IMG/VR virus record: IMGVR_UViG_3300032294_002178
Location: 1-21,268 of that record
Source of the DNA: a virus
DNA length: 21,268 nt
Direction: 5' to 3' (one strand)
Positions 1 through 9,705 of this stretch are shown here, piece after piece. Numbering within the stretch: the first letter of the stretch is position 1; each line of letters begins with the position of its first letter. The position numbers and the translations under genes are program-made. The notes below the pieces were generated by a model. The model made no database searches. It was not told where the DNA came from and saw nothing but the letters and a program-made list of their open reading frames with translations.

Positions 1-55
1 GGATTATTTGTTTTTATGTATTTATAAGAAAAAGTAGGATAGTATATTTATATAT
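1..55. other. Leader region upstream of the gp25-like gene
   Basis: This short AT-rich stretch holds no gene. It contains GTATTTATAA at 18-27, a motif that also appears in the three other longer intergenic gaps of the window, and a second TATTTATA-like run just before the start codon. No Shine-Dalgarno-like purine run sits at the usual distance from the ATG at 56. The upstream gene lies outside the window. Confidence 0.4.
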
Positions 56-526
56 ATGGCAAACGGTGTTACATATGGAATTAATTTCCCGTTCAGAGAT
101 TCTGTACGAGGAGACTACTTGGAGTTAACAGAGTTACAATCTCAACAAATAAAGGCTGACCTTGTTCACCTTTTGTTGACGAGAAAAGGTTCAAGATATT
201 TTTTACCAGCGTTCGGTACAAGATTATATGAATTTCTTTTTGAACCTTTTGACGGATTAACTTTCAATGCAATTGAATCTGATATAAGAGATGCGATTGA
301 AAATTTTATGCCGAATTTATTGGTAAATAGTTTATCAATAACACCTGCTGACCCACAAGAAGAATTAGACATAGCAACAGGACAAAATACTGTAGGTACA
401 AGTGAATCTTCAATTTATAGATTTCCTGGAAAAGGGACATCAGAGTATACTGCAAAAATAAGACTAGATTACTCAACTAACAACTCAACATTTGCTCAAA
501 GCGATTTTGTGATTATCAATATTTAA
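56..526 (+). CDS. 25: gp25-like baseplate wedge protein (GpW/gp25 family)
   Basis: This 156-residue protein matches the GpW/gp25 baseplate family (T4 gp25, P2 GpW, and the TssE/eCIS homologues). The diagnostic block runs from about residue 32 to 66: a helix with LLLTRKGSR (39-47), then LPAFGTRLYEFLFEPFD (50-66), which fits the family pattern of 'LL.T..G.R...P.FG..L...LFEP'. A second helix around 70-85 and the 'P.L.V.S.SI' strand follow. In T4-like phages gp25 binds gp6 and starts sheath polymerisation at the baseplate wedge. Here the next gene, 5 nt downstream, is a gp6-like protein, which supports the call. The length is somewhat above T4 gp25 (about 130 aa) because of a C-terminal extension. 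No Shine-Dalgarno is visible. The family assignment is strong; the T4-type phage context is inferred from neighbours. Confidence 0.93.
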   Translation: MANGVTYGINFPFRDSVRGDYLELTELQSQQIKADLVHLLLTRKGSRYFLPAFGTRLYEFLFEPFDGLTFNAIESDIRDAIENFMPNLLVNSLSITPADPQEELDIATGQNTVGTSESSIYRFPGKGTSEYTAKIRLDYSTNNSTFAQSDFVIINI

Positions 527-531
527 TATAG

Positions 532-2370
532 ATGGCAAACAATAGAATATCATATGCAACCAGAGATTATCAAGCGATAAGAACTGAACTTTTAAATTAT
601 GTAAGGACATACTATCCTGAATTAATACAGGATTTTAATGATGCTTCTGTATTCTCAGTTTTTTTAGATTTGAATGCCGCGGTTGCTGATAACCTAAACT
701 ATAATATTGATAGAAGTTTACAAGAAACTGTATTACAATATGCACAACAAAGGTCTTCAATTTATAACATTGCAAGAACTTATGGTTTAAAATTGCCAGG
801 ACAAAGACCTTCAGTATCTTTGGTAGATTTTTCAATTACAGTCCCCGCTTTTGGAGATAAAGAAGATGAAAGATATCTTGGAATACTAACAAGAGGGTCT
901 CAAGTTGTAGGTGCAGGAGTTGTTTTTGAAAACGTTTATGATATTGATTTCGCATCACCATATAATGCTCAAGGTTTTCCTAACAGATTAAAGATACCTA
1001 ATTTCAACTCAAACAACGTCCTTGTTAACTATACTATCACCAAAAGAGAAATAGTAGTTAACGGTGTTACAAAAGTTTTCAAGAGAGTTATTGGGGCAAA
1101 CGACGTTAAACCTTTCTTTGAATTATTCCTACCCGAAAAAAATGTTTTAGGTATAACTAGTGTATTATTAAAAAATGGTACAGAATATACAAATACTCCA
1201 ACAACTGCAGAATTTTTAGGTTTGGAAAACAGATGGTATGAAGTTGATGCTTTGGCTGAGGATAGAGTGTTTGTTGAAGACCCTACAAAAGTTTCAGACC
1301 AACCAGGAATAAAAGTTGGAAAATATATTCAAACGCAAAATAGATTCATCACCGAATATACCCCCGAAGGATTCAAAAAGATGACATTTGGTGGTGGTAC
1401 AAATACTGCTCAAGACCAATTAAATCAATTTACAACTTTGGGAACTACTTTAGAATTACAAAAATATTCTAATAATTTCTCATTAGGTTCAACATTAACA
1501 CCAAATTCAACATTGTTCGTTCAATATAGAGTTGGTGGTGGTTTAGCGACAAACTTAGGAACTAATGTCATTAATCAAATTGGGACAGTTTCATTCTTTG
1601 TAAACGGCCCTTCAGAGACAACTAATTCTTCAGTTGTTAGTTCCCTTAGATGTGTAAACGTGACTGCGGCGGTTGGTGGCGCTGGAGTACCATCTTTAGA
1701 AGAAATTAGAAATTATGTTTCATTCAACTTTGCGGCACAAAAAAGAGCGGTAACAGTTCAAGATTACGAATCTATAATTAGAAATATGCCAGCACAGTAT
1801 GGAGCACCTGCCAAAGTGTCTATTACGGAAAATGATAATAAAATTTTAATTCAAATATTATCATATGATACTTCAGGAAAATTGACCAACATAGTATCAA
1901 ACACCCTAAGACAAAATATTGCAAATTATTTATCAAATTATAGAATGATGAATGATTATATTTCAATTTTTACCGCTGATGTTATCGACCTTAGCGTTGA
2001 CGTTTCTATTGTCTTAGATTCTGCTCAAAACTCAGGACAAGTTATTTCTAGTGTTGTAGATAAAATATCTGATTATTTCAATCCACAAACGAGACAACTT
2101 GGACAAAATGTCTATTTGTCTGAATTAAGGAGTATTGTTCAAAATACAAATGGTGTATTAACAGTTGCAAACATTGATGTGACAAATGAGGTTGGAGGAC
2201 AATATTCTTCTGCGGAAACATCTATGGAGTATTCAAATCCTGAAACAAAGTTAATAGGACCTGTAGATGATACAATCTTTGCACAACCATCACAAGTTTA
2301 TCAAATTAGATATCCTAATAAAGACATTAGAGTATCGGTTAAGAATTTCCAATCAATTACTTTCTCTTAA
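532..2370 (+). CDS. 6: gp6-like baseplate wedge protein (baseplate J family)
   Basis: This 612-residue protein resembles T4 gp6 and the wider baseplate-J family, which forms the ring of the baseplate wedge and controls the switch that triggers sheath contraction. The N-terminal part (about 1-100, beginning with ISYATRDYQAIRTELLNYV) has the helical start typical of these proteins. The central part (about 100-380) is beta-rich. The C-terminal core from about 384 carries GVPSLEEIRNYV (385-396) and RAVTVQDYE (405-413), the 'R.VT..DYE' signature shared by gp6 and P2 GpJ, followed by alternating strands and helices ending in a 'YLSELRSIVQNTNGV' segment. The length is close to that of T4 gp6 (about 660 aa). 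It follows the gp25-like gene after 5 nt, which implies co-transcription. The family call is firm; the exact boundary of each subdomain is approximate. Confidence 0.92.
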   Translation: MANNRISYATRDYQAIRTELLNYVRTYYPELIQDFNDASVFSVFLDLNAAVADNLNYNIDRSLQETVLQYAQQRSSIYNIARTYGLKLPGQRPSVSLVDFSITVPAFGDKEDERYLGILTRGSQVVGAGVVFENVYDIDFASPYNAQGFPNRLKIPNFNSNNVLVNYTITKREIVVNGVTKVFKRVIGANDVKPFFELFLPEKNVLGITSVLLKNGTEYTNTPTTAEFLGLENRWYEVDALAEDRVFVEDPTKVSDQPGIKVGKYIQTQNRFITEYTPEGFKKMTFGGGTNTAQDQLNQFTTLGTTLELQKYSNNFSLGSTLTPNSTLFVQYRVGGGLATNLGTNVINQIGTVSFFVNGPSETTNSSVVSSLRCVNVTAAVGGAGVPSLEEIRNYVSFNFAAQKRAVTVQDYESIIRNMPAQYGAPAKVSITENDNKILIQILSYDTSGKLTNIVSNTLRQNIANYLSNYRMMNDYISIFTADVIDLSVDVSIVLDSAQNSGQVISSVVDKISDYFNPQTRQLGQNVYLSELRSIVQNTNGVLTVANIDVTNEVGGQYSSAETSMEYSNPETKLIGPVDDTIFAQPSQVYQIRYPNKDIRVSVKNFQSITFS

Positions 2371-2464
2371 CAAGTTTATTTATTTCTTCTTTAGTTTATA
2401 ATTTAAAGGTGTGGGTTTAATTTAAAAAATTCCACATAAACTATTTATTAATTAAAGAGATTTA
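2371..2464. promoter_or_regulatory. Intergenic gap with a dyad and TATTTAT motif
   Basis: This 94-nt gap between the gp6-like gene and the 1581 aa gene contains a possible hairpin. TGTGG (2410-2414) can pair with CCACA (2432-2436), and inside it AATTT (2419-2423) can pair with AAATT (2427-2431), leaving a 4-nt bulge. No T-tract follows directly, so it is not a textbook terminator. CTATTTATTA at 2441-2450, 14 nt before the ATG, resembles motifs in the other gaps and could be a promoter element. Both readings are tentative. Confidence 0.35.
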
Positions 2465-5400
2465 ATGGGTCAATCATATAGAATAAGGACTGAATTAGGA
2501 ATCAACAAAACAATCAATGTACAGTTAGACCAACAGTTTGATTTTTTAGAGATACTTTCTTTGAAAATTCAACAAGAAGACGTGTACACCAGAAGTTGTG
2601 CAAACTATGGTGTCGTCGTTGGTAGAATTACAGCAAATAATGGATTGGGTGTTCCTAATGCGAGAGTGTCGGTATTTATCCCCATCACAGTACAGGACCA
2701 GTCTAATCCCTATATTTCAAGTATATACCCTTACAAATCTTTAACAGACAAAAATGAGGATGGATATAGATATAATTTATTACCATACGAACAATCCTAC
2801 TCTACACATGCTGCAACAGGTACGTTTCCATCAAGACAAGATGTTCTAACGGGAAACACCGCAATAGAAATTTACGACAAGTATTTTAAGTATACTGCAA
2901 AAACTAACGAAAGTGGTGATTACATGATTATGGGTGTTCCGTTAGGATACCAAACGATGGTTATGGATGTAGACTTGTCGGATATCGGTGAGTTTTCATT
3001 AACACCACAAGATTTAATTAGAATTGGTAGAGCTACCCCATCCCAAGTAGCTGGTGGTAGATTCAGAACTTCTACTGACTTAAATTCATTACCTCAGATA
3101 GTAACTATTACAAAAAGTTTAGAAGTTTCACCACTTTGGGGAGACCCTGAGGTTTGTGATATATCAGTTAATAGATTGGATTTCGACTTAAGAGATGATG
3201 CTAACATTGATATACAACCGACATCAGTATTCATGGGGTCAATATTTTCATCACCTGATGAATATAGAATTAGAAATAATTGTGAGCCGAGAGATGATTT
3301 AGGAAATTTATGTGATTTGGTATCAGGTCCAGGTCAAATACTTGCTATAAGGCAAACTATACAAATAGATACGGATGGTAATCCTGTGTTAGAAGTTTAT
3401 ACTTTAGAAAATTCTGGAAATGTAATTGACCAAGATGGTACTTGGTTATTAGAAATGCCTATGAATTTAGATTACTTTGTGACTAATGAATTTGGTGAAA
3501 AAGTTTTATCAAACGACCCAGCATTTGGTATACCGACTAAAGCAAAATATAGATTTAAAATTAAGTGGCAACAACCTAATTCATTAAGTGAAATGGTTAG
3601 AAGACCATATCATTTAGTACCTAACGTTAAAGAGTATGGATGGTTAACATCAACTCAAGACCCATCAAATTTAAACCCAAATTCTAATGCAAGAAAAAAA
3701 GTTGATAGTTCTTATTATTTTGGACTTGCGTGGAGTGGATACACTAACGGTTTCATAGGTAATGAATTAACCTCAAGATTAAATGAAGTTATAAATTGTG
3801 AAGATACTTTCTACGAGTTTAATTTTAATAAAGTTTATACTGTATCATCATTAATTGACCAATATAAAAAAGGGATTGGTAAAGGTAAATTTATTGGAAT
3901 AAAAGAAATTGACGATAATTCATGTGCAAGTAATGTAAATAAATTTCCTGTCAATGACGGATTCAGAAATTTTGATTTATTATATTTTATATTTTCAGTG
4001 TTATTTTTAGTAATTCAATTACTTGGTATCAATTTATTAATTGTTGCACATATTGCTTTATGGTTATATAATATAGTAATCTCAATATTATGTTTTTTAT
4101 GTAATTTAAGTTTTTTAGGTATTAGTCCTTTTCGTTTTTTATGTGGGTTAATTCCCGAAGGCCAATGTGATAATGTAAATACTACAATTCGTCTACCAAT
4201 GATTACTTATCCTGATTGTCAAGCTTGTGATTGTAGTACTGATGTATCATTTAAACCTAATGAAAATTTAGATTTTCCTAGTGGTGGATTGTCATTTTTT
4301 TCGTCACCACTTTTTTATCAAAATAATTTAGAATTATATTTTTCAGGTAGTTCGACTAATTTTATAGTGCCATTTGCCAATGCATTTTCTATCGCATTTG
4401 CGGGATTCAACGATAAAGCATTTATAAATGACGCAAAAATATACAAAATACCACAATCTTTTCTTTTTGAGGTAGATGCCTCATTTCCTAAGAGGTATAG
4501 ATTTGCTAATTCTAGAACATTACCTTTAGGTGAAAGAATCAATTTATTCAATCAAAGAAGTAATTATTTTAACGGATTAAATAAAATTAAAGTAACTTTT
4601 GCAAAAGACTCAAATATTAATAAGAATCACTTTGACAATACATTAACGGTATTAGCAAATCAAGAGTATAAAACAGGTGACTTGCTTACTTTTGTTAATC
4701 CATCAAATTCGTTTGATACAAATTATAAATATAGCGCGAACACTATAAATGGTATTATTAATGGTATAAGTGGTACATCTTATAATAGTAGTTCAGCAAC
4801 TACTGTGAATGTAAGTTATGCTACTTCACAATATAGTGCAACTACAGTATCTTATTCATTACCATATGGTTCCACAAATACAAATTATAAGTACCCTCAA
4901 GACATTGAATACTATCAAGTAGTTACTGCAATCACCGTTAGTGATGCTGCTAAAATTTGGACATCTGGAACAACTCAATCTATCGGGAATATTCTTGAAT
5001 CAAAACAAGATATTAATTGGTATTTAACCGATTATACACCTTATGTAGGGTTTTCAACTACAAGCAAACCATCGTTAAAATTCAGAGATTATTACGATGG
5101 ATTTGATAATCAATATATTTTAGTTCTACAAAGAGGGGTTGACCCTTATTCTCCGAAATATGTTAATGAATTTAAACTTGGTTTATTATTTGGTAGTACA
5201 ATTGATGACCCAAAATTTACATTTACTGCTGAAACAAGATTAAATATACCAATTCAAAAGTTGGAAAATAATGTGATTTCAGTTCAATCATTCAAAAATC
5301 AGAATGAAATTTTTTATAAATCGTACTTTTTCAAACCTGGTATAAGTGGAACTACAACTCCTGGTTTACAATACACAGGGTATACATCAAGTTCTGTTGG

Positions 5401-7210
5401 ATATTATGGAAGTACAGATGCTCAAAATACATCGGTAACCAGTACCAACGTATCTGGTATATCCGTATATTCTAAAACAAATAATCAGTTTTATTTATCA
5501 ACTATTAATAGCGGTAAATACGATTTAAGTGAAGACATTACATCTGGAGCTATTATGGTTGGTACTAATGCTTTTTTGGGTGGATTAACACAAAATGCAA
5601 TATTACAAGACTATTATAAAAGTGACTTTTTATATTATACGAAGGCTTTATATCCAACATTACTATCATCTCCGATGTTAATTAATAACTCAGTTAATAA
5701 TGTAATGAGAACTGATAGATTACCAACTTCAGATGTACTTGATGGAGGTTCATGGATTAATAACCCGAGTATATTACAACAAAATTTAAATTTTGGAATT
5801 TATGTTATTAGCGATACTGGTATTAATATTACAACTACTTCATATACAACAGGCGCGGAACAAGTAACACCTGATATATCGGGACTTCCAAACTCCCTCA
5901 GAGTATTAGAAAGTTTCAATTGTGAAAATATGGTTGGGTTAGATTGTTACCAAGGATTTGGTAATAATTTTAGTATTAATAGTGGATGTACGACTTCAGA
6001 TGCGGTTGATAAAGGATGTTATATGTTCTTAAGAAGACCTTTGATAGATTTATTCAAAGACTTGGATAATTTTTCTGAGTGGGGATATCGTTTTAGATTT
6101 TTCTATGGTTTATGTAGAGGAGTTTTATCACAGTCTTTTGTGAACAACTGGATTAACGGTTCATTATTTACTTTTCCAATCCAAGTAGATACGTATTTTG
6201 ACCAACAAAATAAACCATTACCCCCAAAGTTTTGTAAAGATATTACACATTTTGATTCAAATACTAATAATTTTTATGTTAGGAGTAGTCCATATAATAT
6301 AGTTACCAATAAATTTGTCGGAAAAAAAACTTTAAATGTTGGTGCAATTAATGATGTGAACTTGTTGTTTCCAACAACTATTATCAATTTAGGTTTTAAG
6401 GATTCTTTTTACTCTGAAATAGTATTTGACCCATCAACTAAAGCTTATGTACTACCAAATATAAATCCGACTAGTTATTCTGACACATCTGATTTGGTTA
6501 ATCTTTTTGTTATTTCTAGAATTACTGATGAAAATTTCTTAACAAGAATCATATCTTTTGGCGATAACTCGTTGAATCAGTTATTTTCAAGACCTTACAG
6601 AAGAGTCGACGGTGATTTAGCTCAATTAATGTCAATTAATTCAGAAATTGGTAATATAAGTTTTTCACCCCAATTCTACGAAAGTGTTAGTGGTGCTCCA
6701 ATGACAATATTAGGAACTGCAAACAACCCAACTATTGCTGTATGGTTTTCATCGACTACTGAAAATTTACAAACAAAAGATTATTTAACCCCTGGTAGAA
6801 TTAATTTTAGAAGTAGTGACAATGTGAATAATTATCCATATCCATATGGGATAAAATCTCAAGTGGTACCATTCTATCAATGGAGATTAGCGAACACGTC
6901 AACAATTTTTGGAAACGAAAACAATACTTGGGCGACTAATGAAACTGAGATTGTACAAAATAGAACATATCAATCTTTGGATAGAACAACTCTTACAACA
7001 CCAAACTATTTTAGAAATACTAACTCAACTGCAAGTGATTTGTATGCTAGAGGATATATATTCAGTGTAGACGCAAATGGAAAATATATTCAAACAGGGG
7101 CTTCGAGTAGTAAGTTTATAGTTGGTGCCCCATTCCAATTTTATTTCGGAACGGTAAAAGGTGCAACTGCACTTGATAAATTTAAAACAAAATACTCAAT
7201 AGGTGAATAA
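2465..7210 (+). CDS. Giant structural protein with CarboxypepD-reg-like domain and membrane-like segment
   Basis: I do not recognise this 1581-residue protein as a named family; position suggests a baseplate component. The N-terminus (1-45) has FDFLEILSLKI (25-35). Residues 49-72 (VVVGRITANNGLGVPNARV, then a strand) and 141-175 (FKYTAKTNESGDYMIMGVPL) look like the two halves of a carboxypeptidase-regulatory-like beta-sandwich, split by an insertion of about 70 residues. Residues 505-553 are very hydrophobic, long enough for two membrane-spanning helices, and end with CFLC (543-546). Further cysteines follow at 560, 568, 585, 588 and 590, the last three as CxxCxC. The region after 600 is beta-rich, Asn/Ser/Thr/Tyr-rich and unassigned, with more cysteines around 1155-1190. 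There is no N-terminal signal peptide. The stop overlaps the start of the next gene. Role in host envelope penetration is speculation. Confidence 0.75.
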   Translation: MGQSYRIRTELGINKTINVQLDQQFDFLEILSLKIQQEDVYTRSCANYGVVVGRITANNGLGVPNARVSVFIPITVQDQSNPYISSIYPYKSLTDKNEDGYRYNLLPYEQSYSTHAATGTFPSRQDVLTGNTAIEIYDKYFKYTAKTNESGDYMIMGVPLGYQTMVMDVDLSDIGEFSLTPQDLIRIGRATPSQVAGGRFRTSTDLNSLPQIVTITKSLEVSPLWGDPEVCDISVNRLDFDLRDDANIDIQPTSVFMGSIFSSPDEYRIRNNCEPRDDLGNLCDLVSGPGQILAIRQTIQIDTDGNPVLEVYTLENSGNVIDQDGTWLLEMPMNLDYFVTNEFGEKVLSNDPAFGIPTKAKYRFKIKWQQPNSLSEMVRRPYHLVPNVKEYGWLTSTQDPSNLNPNSNARKKVDSSYYFGLAWSGYTNGFIGNELTSRLNEVINCEDTFYEFNFNKVYTVSSLIDQYKKGIGKGKFIGIKEIDDNSCASNVNKFPVNDGFRNFDLLYFIFSVLFLVIQLLGINLLIVAHIALWLYNIVISILCFLCNLSFLGISPFRFLCGLIPEGQCDNVNTTIRLPMITYPDCQACDCSTDVSFKPNENLDFPSGGLSFFSSPLFYQNNLELYFSGSSTNFIVPFANAFSIAFAGFNDKAFINDAKIYKIPQSFLFEVDASFPKRYRFANSRTLPLGERINLFNQRSNYFNGLNKIKVTFAKDSNINKNHFDNTLTVLANQEYKTGDLLTFVNPSNSFDTNYKYSANTINGIINGISGTSYNSSSATTVNVSYATSQYSATTVSYSLPYGSTNTNYKYPQDIEYYQVVTAITVSDAAKIWTSGTTQSIGNILESKQDINWYLTDYTPYVGFSTTSKPSLKFRDYYDGFDNQYILVLQRGVDPYSPKYVNEFKLGLLFGSTIDDPKFTFTAETRLNIPIQKLENNVISVQSFKNQNEIFYKSYFFKPGISGTTTPGLQYTGYTSSSVGYYGSTDAQNTSVTSTNVSGISVYSKTNNQFYLSTINSGKYDLSEDITSGAIMVGTNAFLGGLTQNAILQDYYKSDFLYYTKALYPTLLSSPMLINNSVNNVMRTDRLPTSDVLDGGSWINNPSILQQNLNFGIYVISDTGINITTTSYTTGAEQVTPDISGLPNSLRVLESFNCENMVGLDCYQGFGNNFSINSGCTTSDAVDKGCYMFLRRPLIDLFKDLDNFSEWGYRFRFFYGLCRGVLSQSFVNNWINGSLFTFPIQVDTYFDQQNKPLPPKFCKDITHFDSNTNNFYVRSSPYNIVTNKFVGKKTLNVGAINDVNLLFPTTIINLGFKDSFYSEIVFDPSTKAYVLPNINPTSYSDTSDLVNLFVISRITDENFLTRIISFGDNSLNQLFSRPYRRVDGDLAQLMSINSEIGNISFSPQFYESVSGAPMTILGTANNPTIAVWFSSTTENLQTKDYLTPGRINFRSSDNVNNYPYPYGIKSQVVPFYQWRLANTSTIFGNENNTWATNETEIVQNRTYQSLDRTTLTTPNYFRNTNSTASDLYARGYIFSVDANGKYIQTGASSSKFIVGAPFQFYFGTVKGATALDKFKTKYSIGE

Positions 7211-8897
7211 GTTTAGTATCGTGCCGAGTAGTCAACAATATAAGTCGGCACCGTTAGTCGACCAAGAGATTACTTTTTCGTTGGAAGAACAAACCCAACA
7301 GATGGTTGAATACGACAAAAGTCAAAGTATTAGTTTAGCTCAAATTTTTGACGAGGAAAGACAATCGTCTACAATTTTTAGACCTACATTTAAAGTAAGT
7401 TATATATACGACAACACCTATACAGGTAGTACTAATTATAATCCCTTCAGGGATAATTTATATTACGTTGACCCTGTTAATTCTATGTCAACAAACATAT
7501 GGAAAGGTTTACCGCAATATTATGAGTTTGATTTTTATAGACCTGATGTACAAGACCAACATGTAAGTTACAAAGCTATTAGTGCTTACACCTACAACTG
7601 GACATATTATGTTAGTTACGCATATAGAAACAACTATGACAAACAATTATTTTATACCTTAGATAATAATAATTTGACATGGACGGCATCTACAGGTATA
7701 CCATTCACAATTAATAACTCAACACAAAATGGTGCTGGACTAATTGCGTTTCAATGTATTGCACCTCACGGATTGACTGAAGGTGAGTATGTTGAATTAT
7801 CTTTTTCATATAATGGTAACAATTTGTTCCAAGTTTTTTCATTAGGTAATAATAGTTTCGGTAGTGAGGTTTATGTGTTTAACATATATAATCTTGGTTA
7901 TACAGGAACTACTTTTGCAAATAGTACTTCAGGTACATTTAAAAGAGTTATCAATCCAGAAAATATTTTGGAAACTACATCTAAATATTATATAAGAGAA
8001 CACAAAATAATAACTAATGTTAACGATTGTATGATGACTAAAAATGCGTTTGAAAAAAACGTATTTAATGAAGATAAAAAATTTGAATATAGTTCAATAA
8101 CACCCAATAAAATTTCAAGAATATCTCAAAAAAATAGTAGTAATGTTTACAACATGACAGTCAACTACGATTTGAATTTGTTGAATGTTATAGACAATCA
8201 AAAAAGACCTGTTAGTGAATTATTCTTAACTGTAATAAATAAGGGCTATACTGGTTATTTTAATAAACCCAATAATGGTATCGGATTGAAACAAGGATGG
8301 GAGTTTAATTTAACTAACAGAACTAACTCGTGGTGGGATTTAAATAACATAGATTCAAATACAAATATACAAACTTCTGCTTACACTCTGACAAATGGGT
8401 CCACAAAAACATTTTATTTCAATCAAGATTTAATGTCAGGTGATACAATTGACGGTGACTTTTGTGAATGGAATGATTATGAACAATTGGAAAGAGTAAT
8501 ATCCCCTTATTATCATAAAATAAAATATAATGAAGATGTATTTCAAACTACTAATACTTCGAGTACGAATGCTCCAGGGTATTATTATGAACCACATCAT
8601 TCAATGCAAATAAGGGTATTCTCAGATTATATTGAAACAGGTGATTTACAGTTTATAGAACAAGTACCAAGTTATTCTTTTTATTCAAATTCTGACCAAC
8701 AATTCAGATGGAGAGATTTATATACTTATGGTTTCATAGACAATCTTCAGAGAGGAGTTGATTACCCTTTTTTAAACAGTGCACAGTATCCTTTTAAAGA
8801 GACGGTATTTAGATTAATACCTGAAGGAATAAACTACAATGCTGATTTACTTGGCATACCATTCCCTAACAAACCGTTAATAGATGGATGTGAATAA
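7203..8897 (+). CDS. Unrecognised virion-type protein, GTG start, overlaps the previous gene
   Basis: I do not recognise this 564-residue protein. The reading frame opens with GTG at 7203, overlapping the end of the 1581 aa gene by 8 nt (GTGAATAA). The first in-frame ATG is about 34 codons later, and the intervening residues look like real protein, so the GTG is preferred. The sequence is rich in Tyr, Asn, Phe and Ser, as in phage tail and baseplate proteins. Around residues 189-235 there is an HGLTEGEYVEL segment followed by an 'N..FQV' strand; this 'HGL..G..V' pattern recurs in viral structural beta domains. No signal peptide, membrane helix or catalytic motif is visible. Its tight packing between the giant protein and the next gene implies one transcript and a structural role, possibly as an accessory baseplate part. 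Confidence 0.8.
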   Translation: MNKFSIVPSSQQYKSAPLVDQEITFSLEEQTQQMVEYDKSQSISLAQIFDEERQSSTIFRPTFKVSYIYDNTYTGSTNYNPFRDNLYYVDPVNSMSTNIWKGLPQYYEFDFYRPDVQDQHVSYKAISAYTYNWTYYVSYAYRNNYDKQLFYTLDNNNLTWTASTGIPFTINNSTQNGAGLIAFQCIAPHGLTEGEYVELSFSYNGNNLFQVFSLGNNSFGSEVYVFNIYNLGYTGTTFANSTSGTFKRVINPENILETTSKYYIREHKIITNVNDCMMTKNAFEKNVFNEDKKFEYSSITPNKISRISQKNSSNVYNMTVNYDLNLLNVIDNQKRPVSELFLTVINKGYTGYFNKPNNGIGLKQGWEFNLTNRTNSWWDLNNIDSNTNIQTSAYTLTNGSTKTFYFNQDLMSGDTIDGDFCEWNDYEQLERVISPYYHKIKYNEDVFQTTNTSSTNAPGYYYEPHHSMQIRVFSDYIETGDLQFIEQVPSYSFYSNSDQQFRWRDLYTYGFIDNLQRGVDYPFLNSAQYPFKETVFRLIPEGINYNADLLGIPFPNKPLIDGCE

Positions 8898-9705
8898 AAT
8901 ACAAATATTACAAAATGGATTAGTTGACAAACAACTAACAATACCTGTGCAATTAACTTGGGATTATTTGGGTTTGGACCAAAGTATTGACGAATATGAA
9001 ACAGAGGTTATAACTAAAGTAATTGGTGTTGGTAGGGACTTTGAAGTTACAAGATTTCCACATGCACCTGAATCAGGAGATACTAATAATACCAACATAA
9101 AATATCAATTCTATTTTTATTCAGGAGGGTCATTGAATGATGAAATAAATTGGAAAATTGATTATAGAATGGAAGGGTTTACTGCACAAGAAATCTATTA
9201 CTATAGTAATGCATTTACTAACTCATTTTTCAAATTGGATTTATATGACAACGTTGACCCAAAAAAACAAAAAAATTACATAACAATTATCTTACCAACA
9301 CAACAGGGTTTGAAAATGGATGCTCTTATGCAAAGAACGCCAGTGTCAATAAAAAAACCCGATTATGTTTTAGATTATGTTGGTGATAAAGAAGGATTTT
9401 TTATTTATTGGTTGAAGAAAAGAACTTTTTTGGATATTAATACATTCTTCATGAGTGCAAAATTTTATGATGCCCAAACAGGCCAATTTGTTAAAATGAT
9501 GAATATGCCACAATCATCAATTTCGGGTGATAAGTACTCATTTGATAGTTCACAGTTTTTCTATTATAGAGTTGAATTGGACTATGAACAACACAATTAT
9601 AAAGTGTTTAATATGAATGGTAACCAAGACATCTATGATGCTACTTATCAAAGAGCTGGGACATTAGTACCCATAAAATGGTATGAATACATAAATGCTA
9701 ACTAA
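8884..9705 (+). CDS. Unrecognised structural protein
   Basis: This 273-residue protein has no family I can name. It starts at an ATG lying 14 nt inside the end of the preceding gene, and its stop overlaps the next start by one base (TAATG), so translation is probably coupled on both sides. The N-terminal third resembles a beta-rich binding domain (QLTIPVQLTWDYLGL around 17-31). The remainder is rich in aromatic residues (YQFYFYSGG, EGFFIYWLKKR). There are no cysteines, signal peptide, membrane segment or enzyme motif. Its place in an unbroken run of baseplate-region genes suggests a virion or assembly role. That is inference from context only. Confidence 0.78.
   Translation: MDVNKIQILQNGLVDKQLTIPVQLTWDYLGLDQSIDEYETEVITKVIGVGRDFEVTRFPHAPESGDTNNTNIKYQFYFYSGGSLNDEINWKIDYRMEGFTAQEIYYYSNAFTNSFFKLDLYDNVDPKKQKNYITIILPTQQGLKMDALMQRTPVSIKKPDYVLDYVGDKEGFFIYWLKKRTFLDINTFFMSAKFYDAQTGQFVKMMNMPQSSISGDKYSFDSSQFFYYRVELDYEQHNYKVFNMNGNQDIYDATYQRAGTLVPIKWYEYINAN

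Noticed and set aside
166-835. Minus-strand open frames opposite the gp25-like and gp6-like genes, and others at 4318-4551, 11165-11469 and 11796-11981
   Set aside because: All lie opposite confidently assigned genes, are short and lack plausible starts or neighbours.
56-2370. Type VI secretion or extracellular contractile injection system instead of phage
   Set aside because: gp25- and gp6-like proteins occur there too, but I see no TssB/C, AAA ATPase or toxin genes. The collagen-like fibre, the large accessory baseplate set and the gene density fit a phage better. The full contig would be needed to exclude it.
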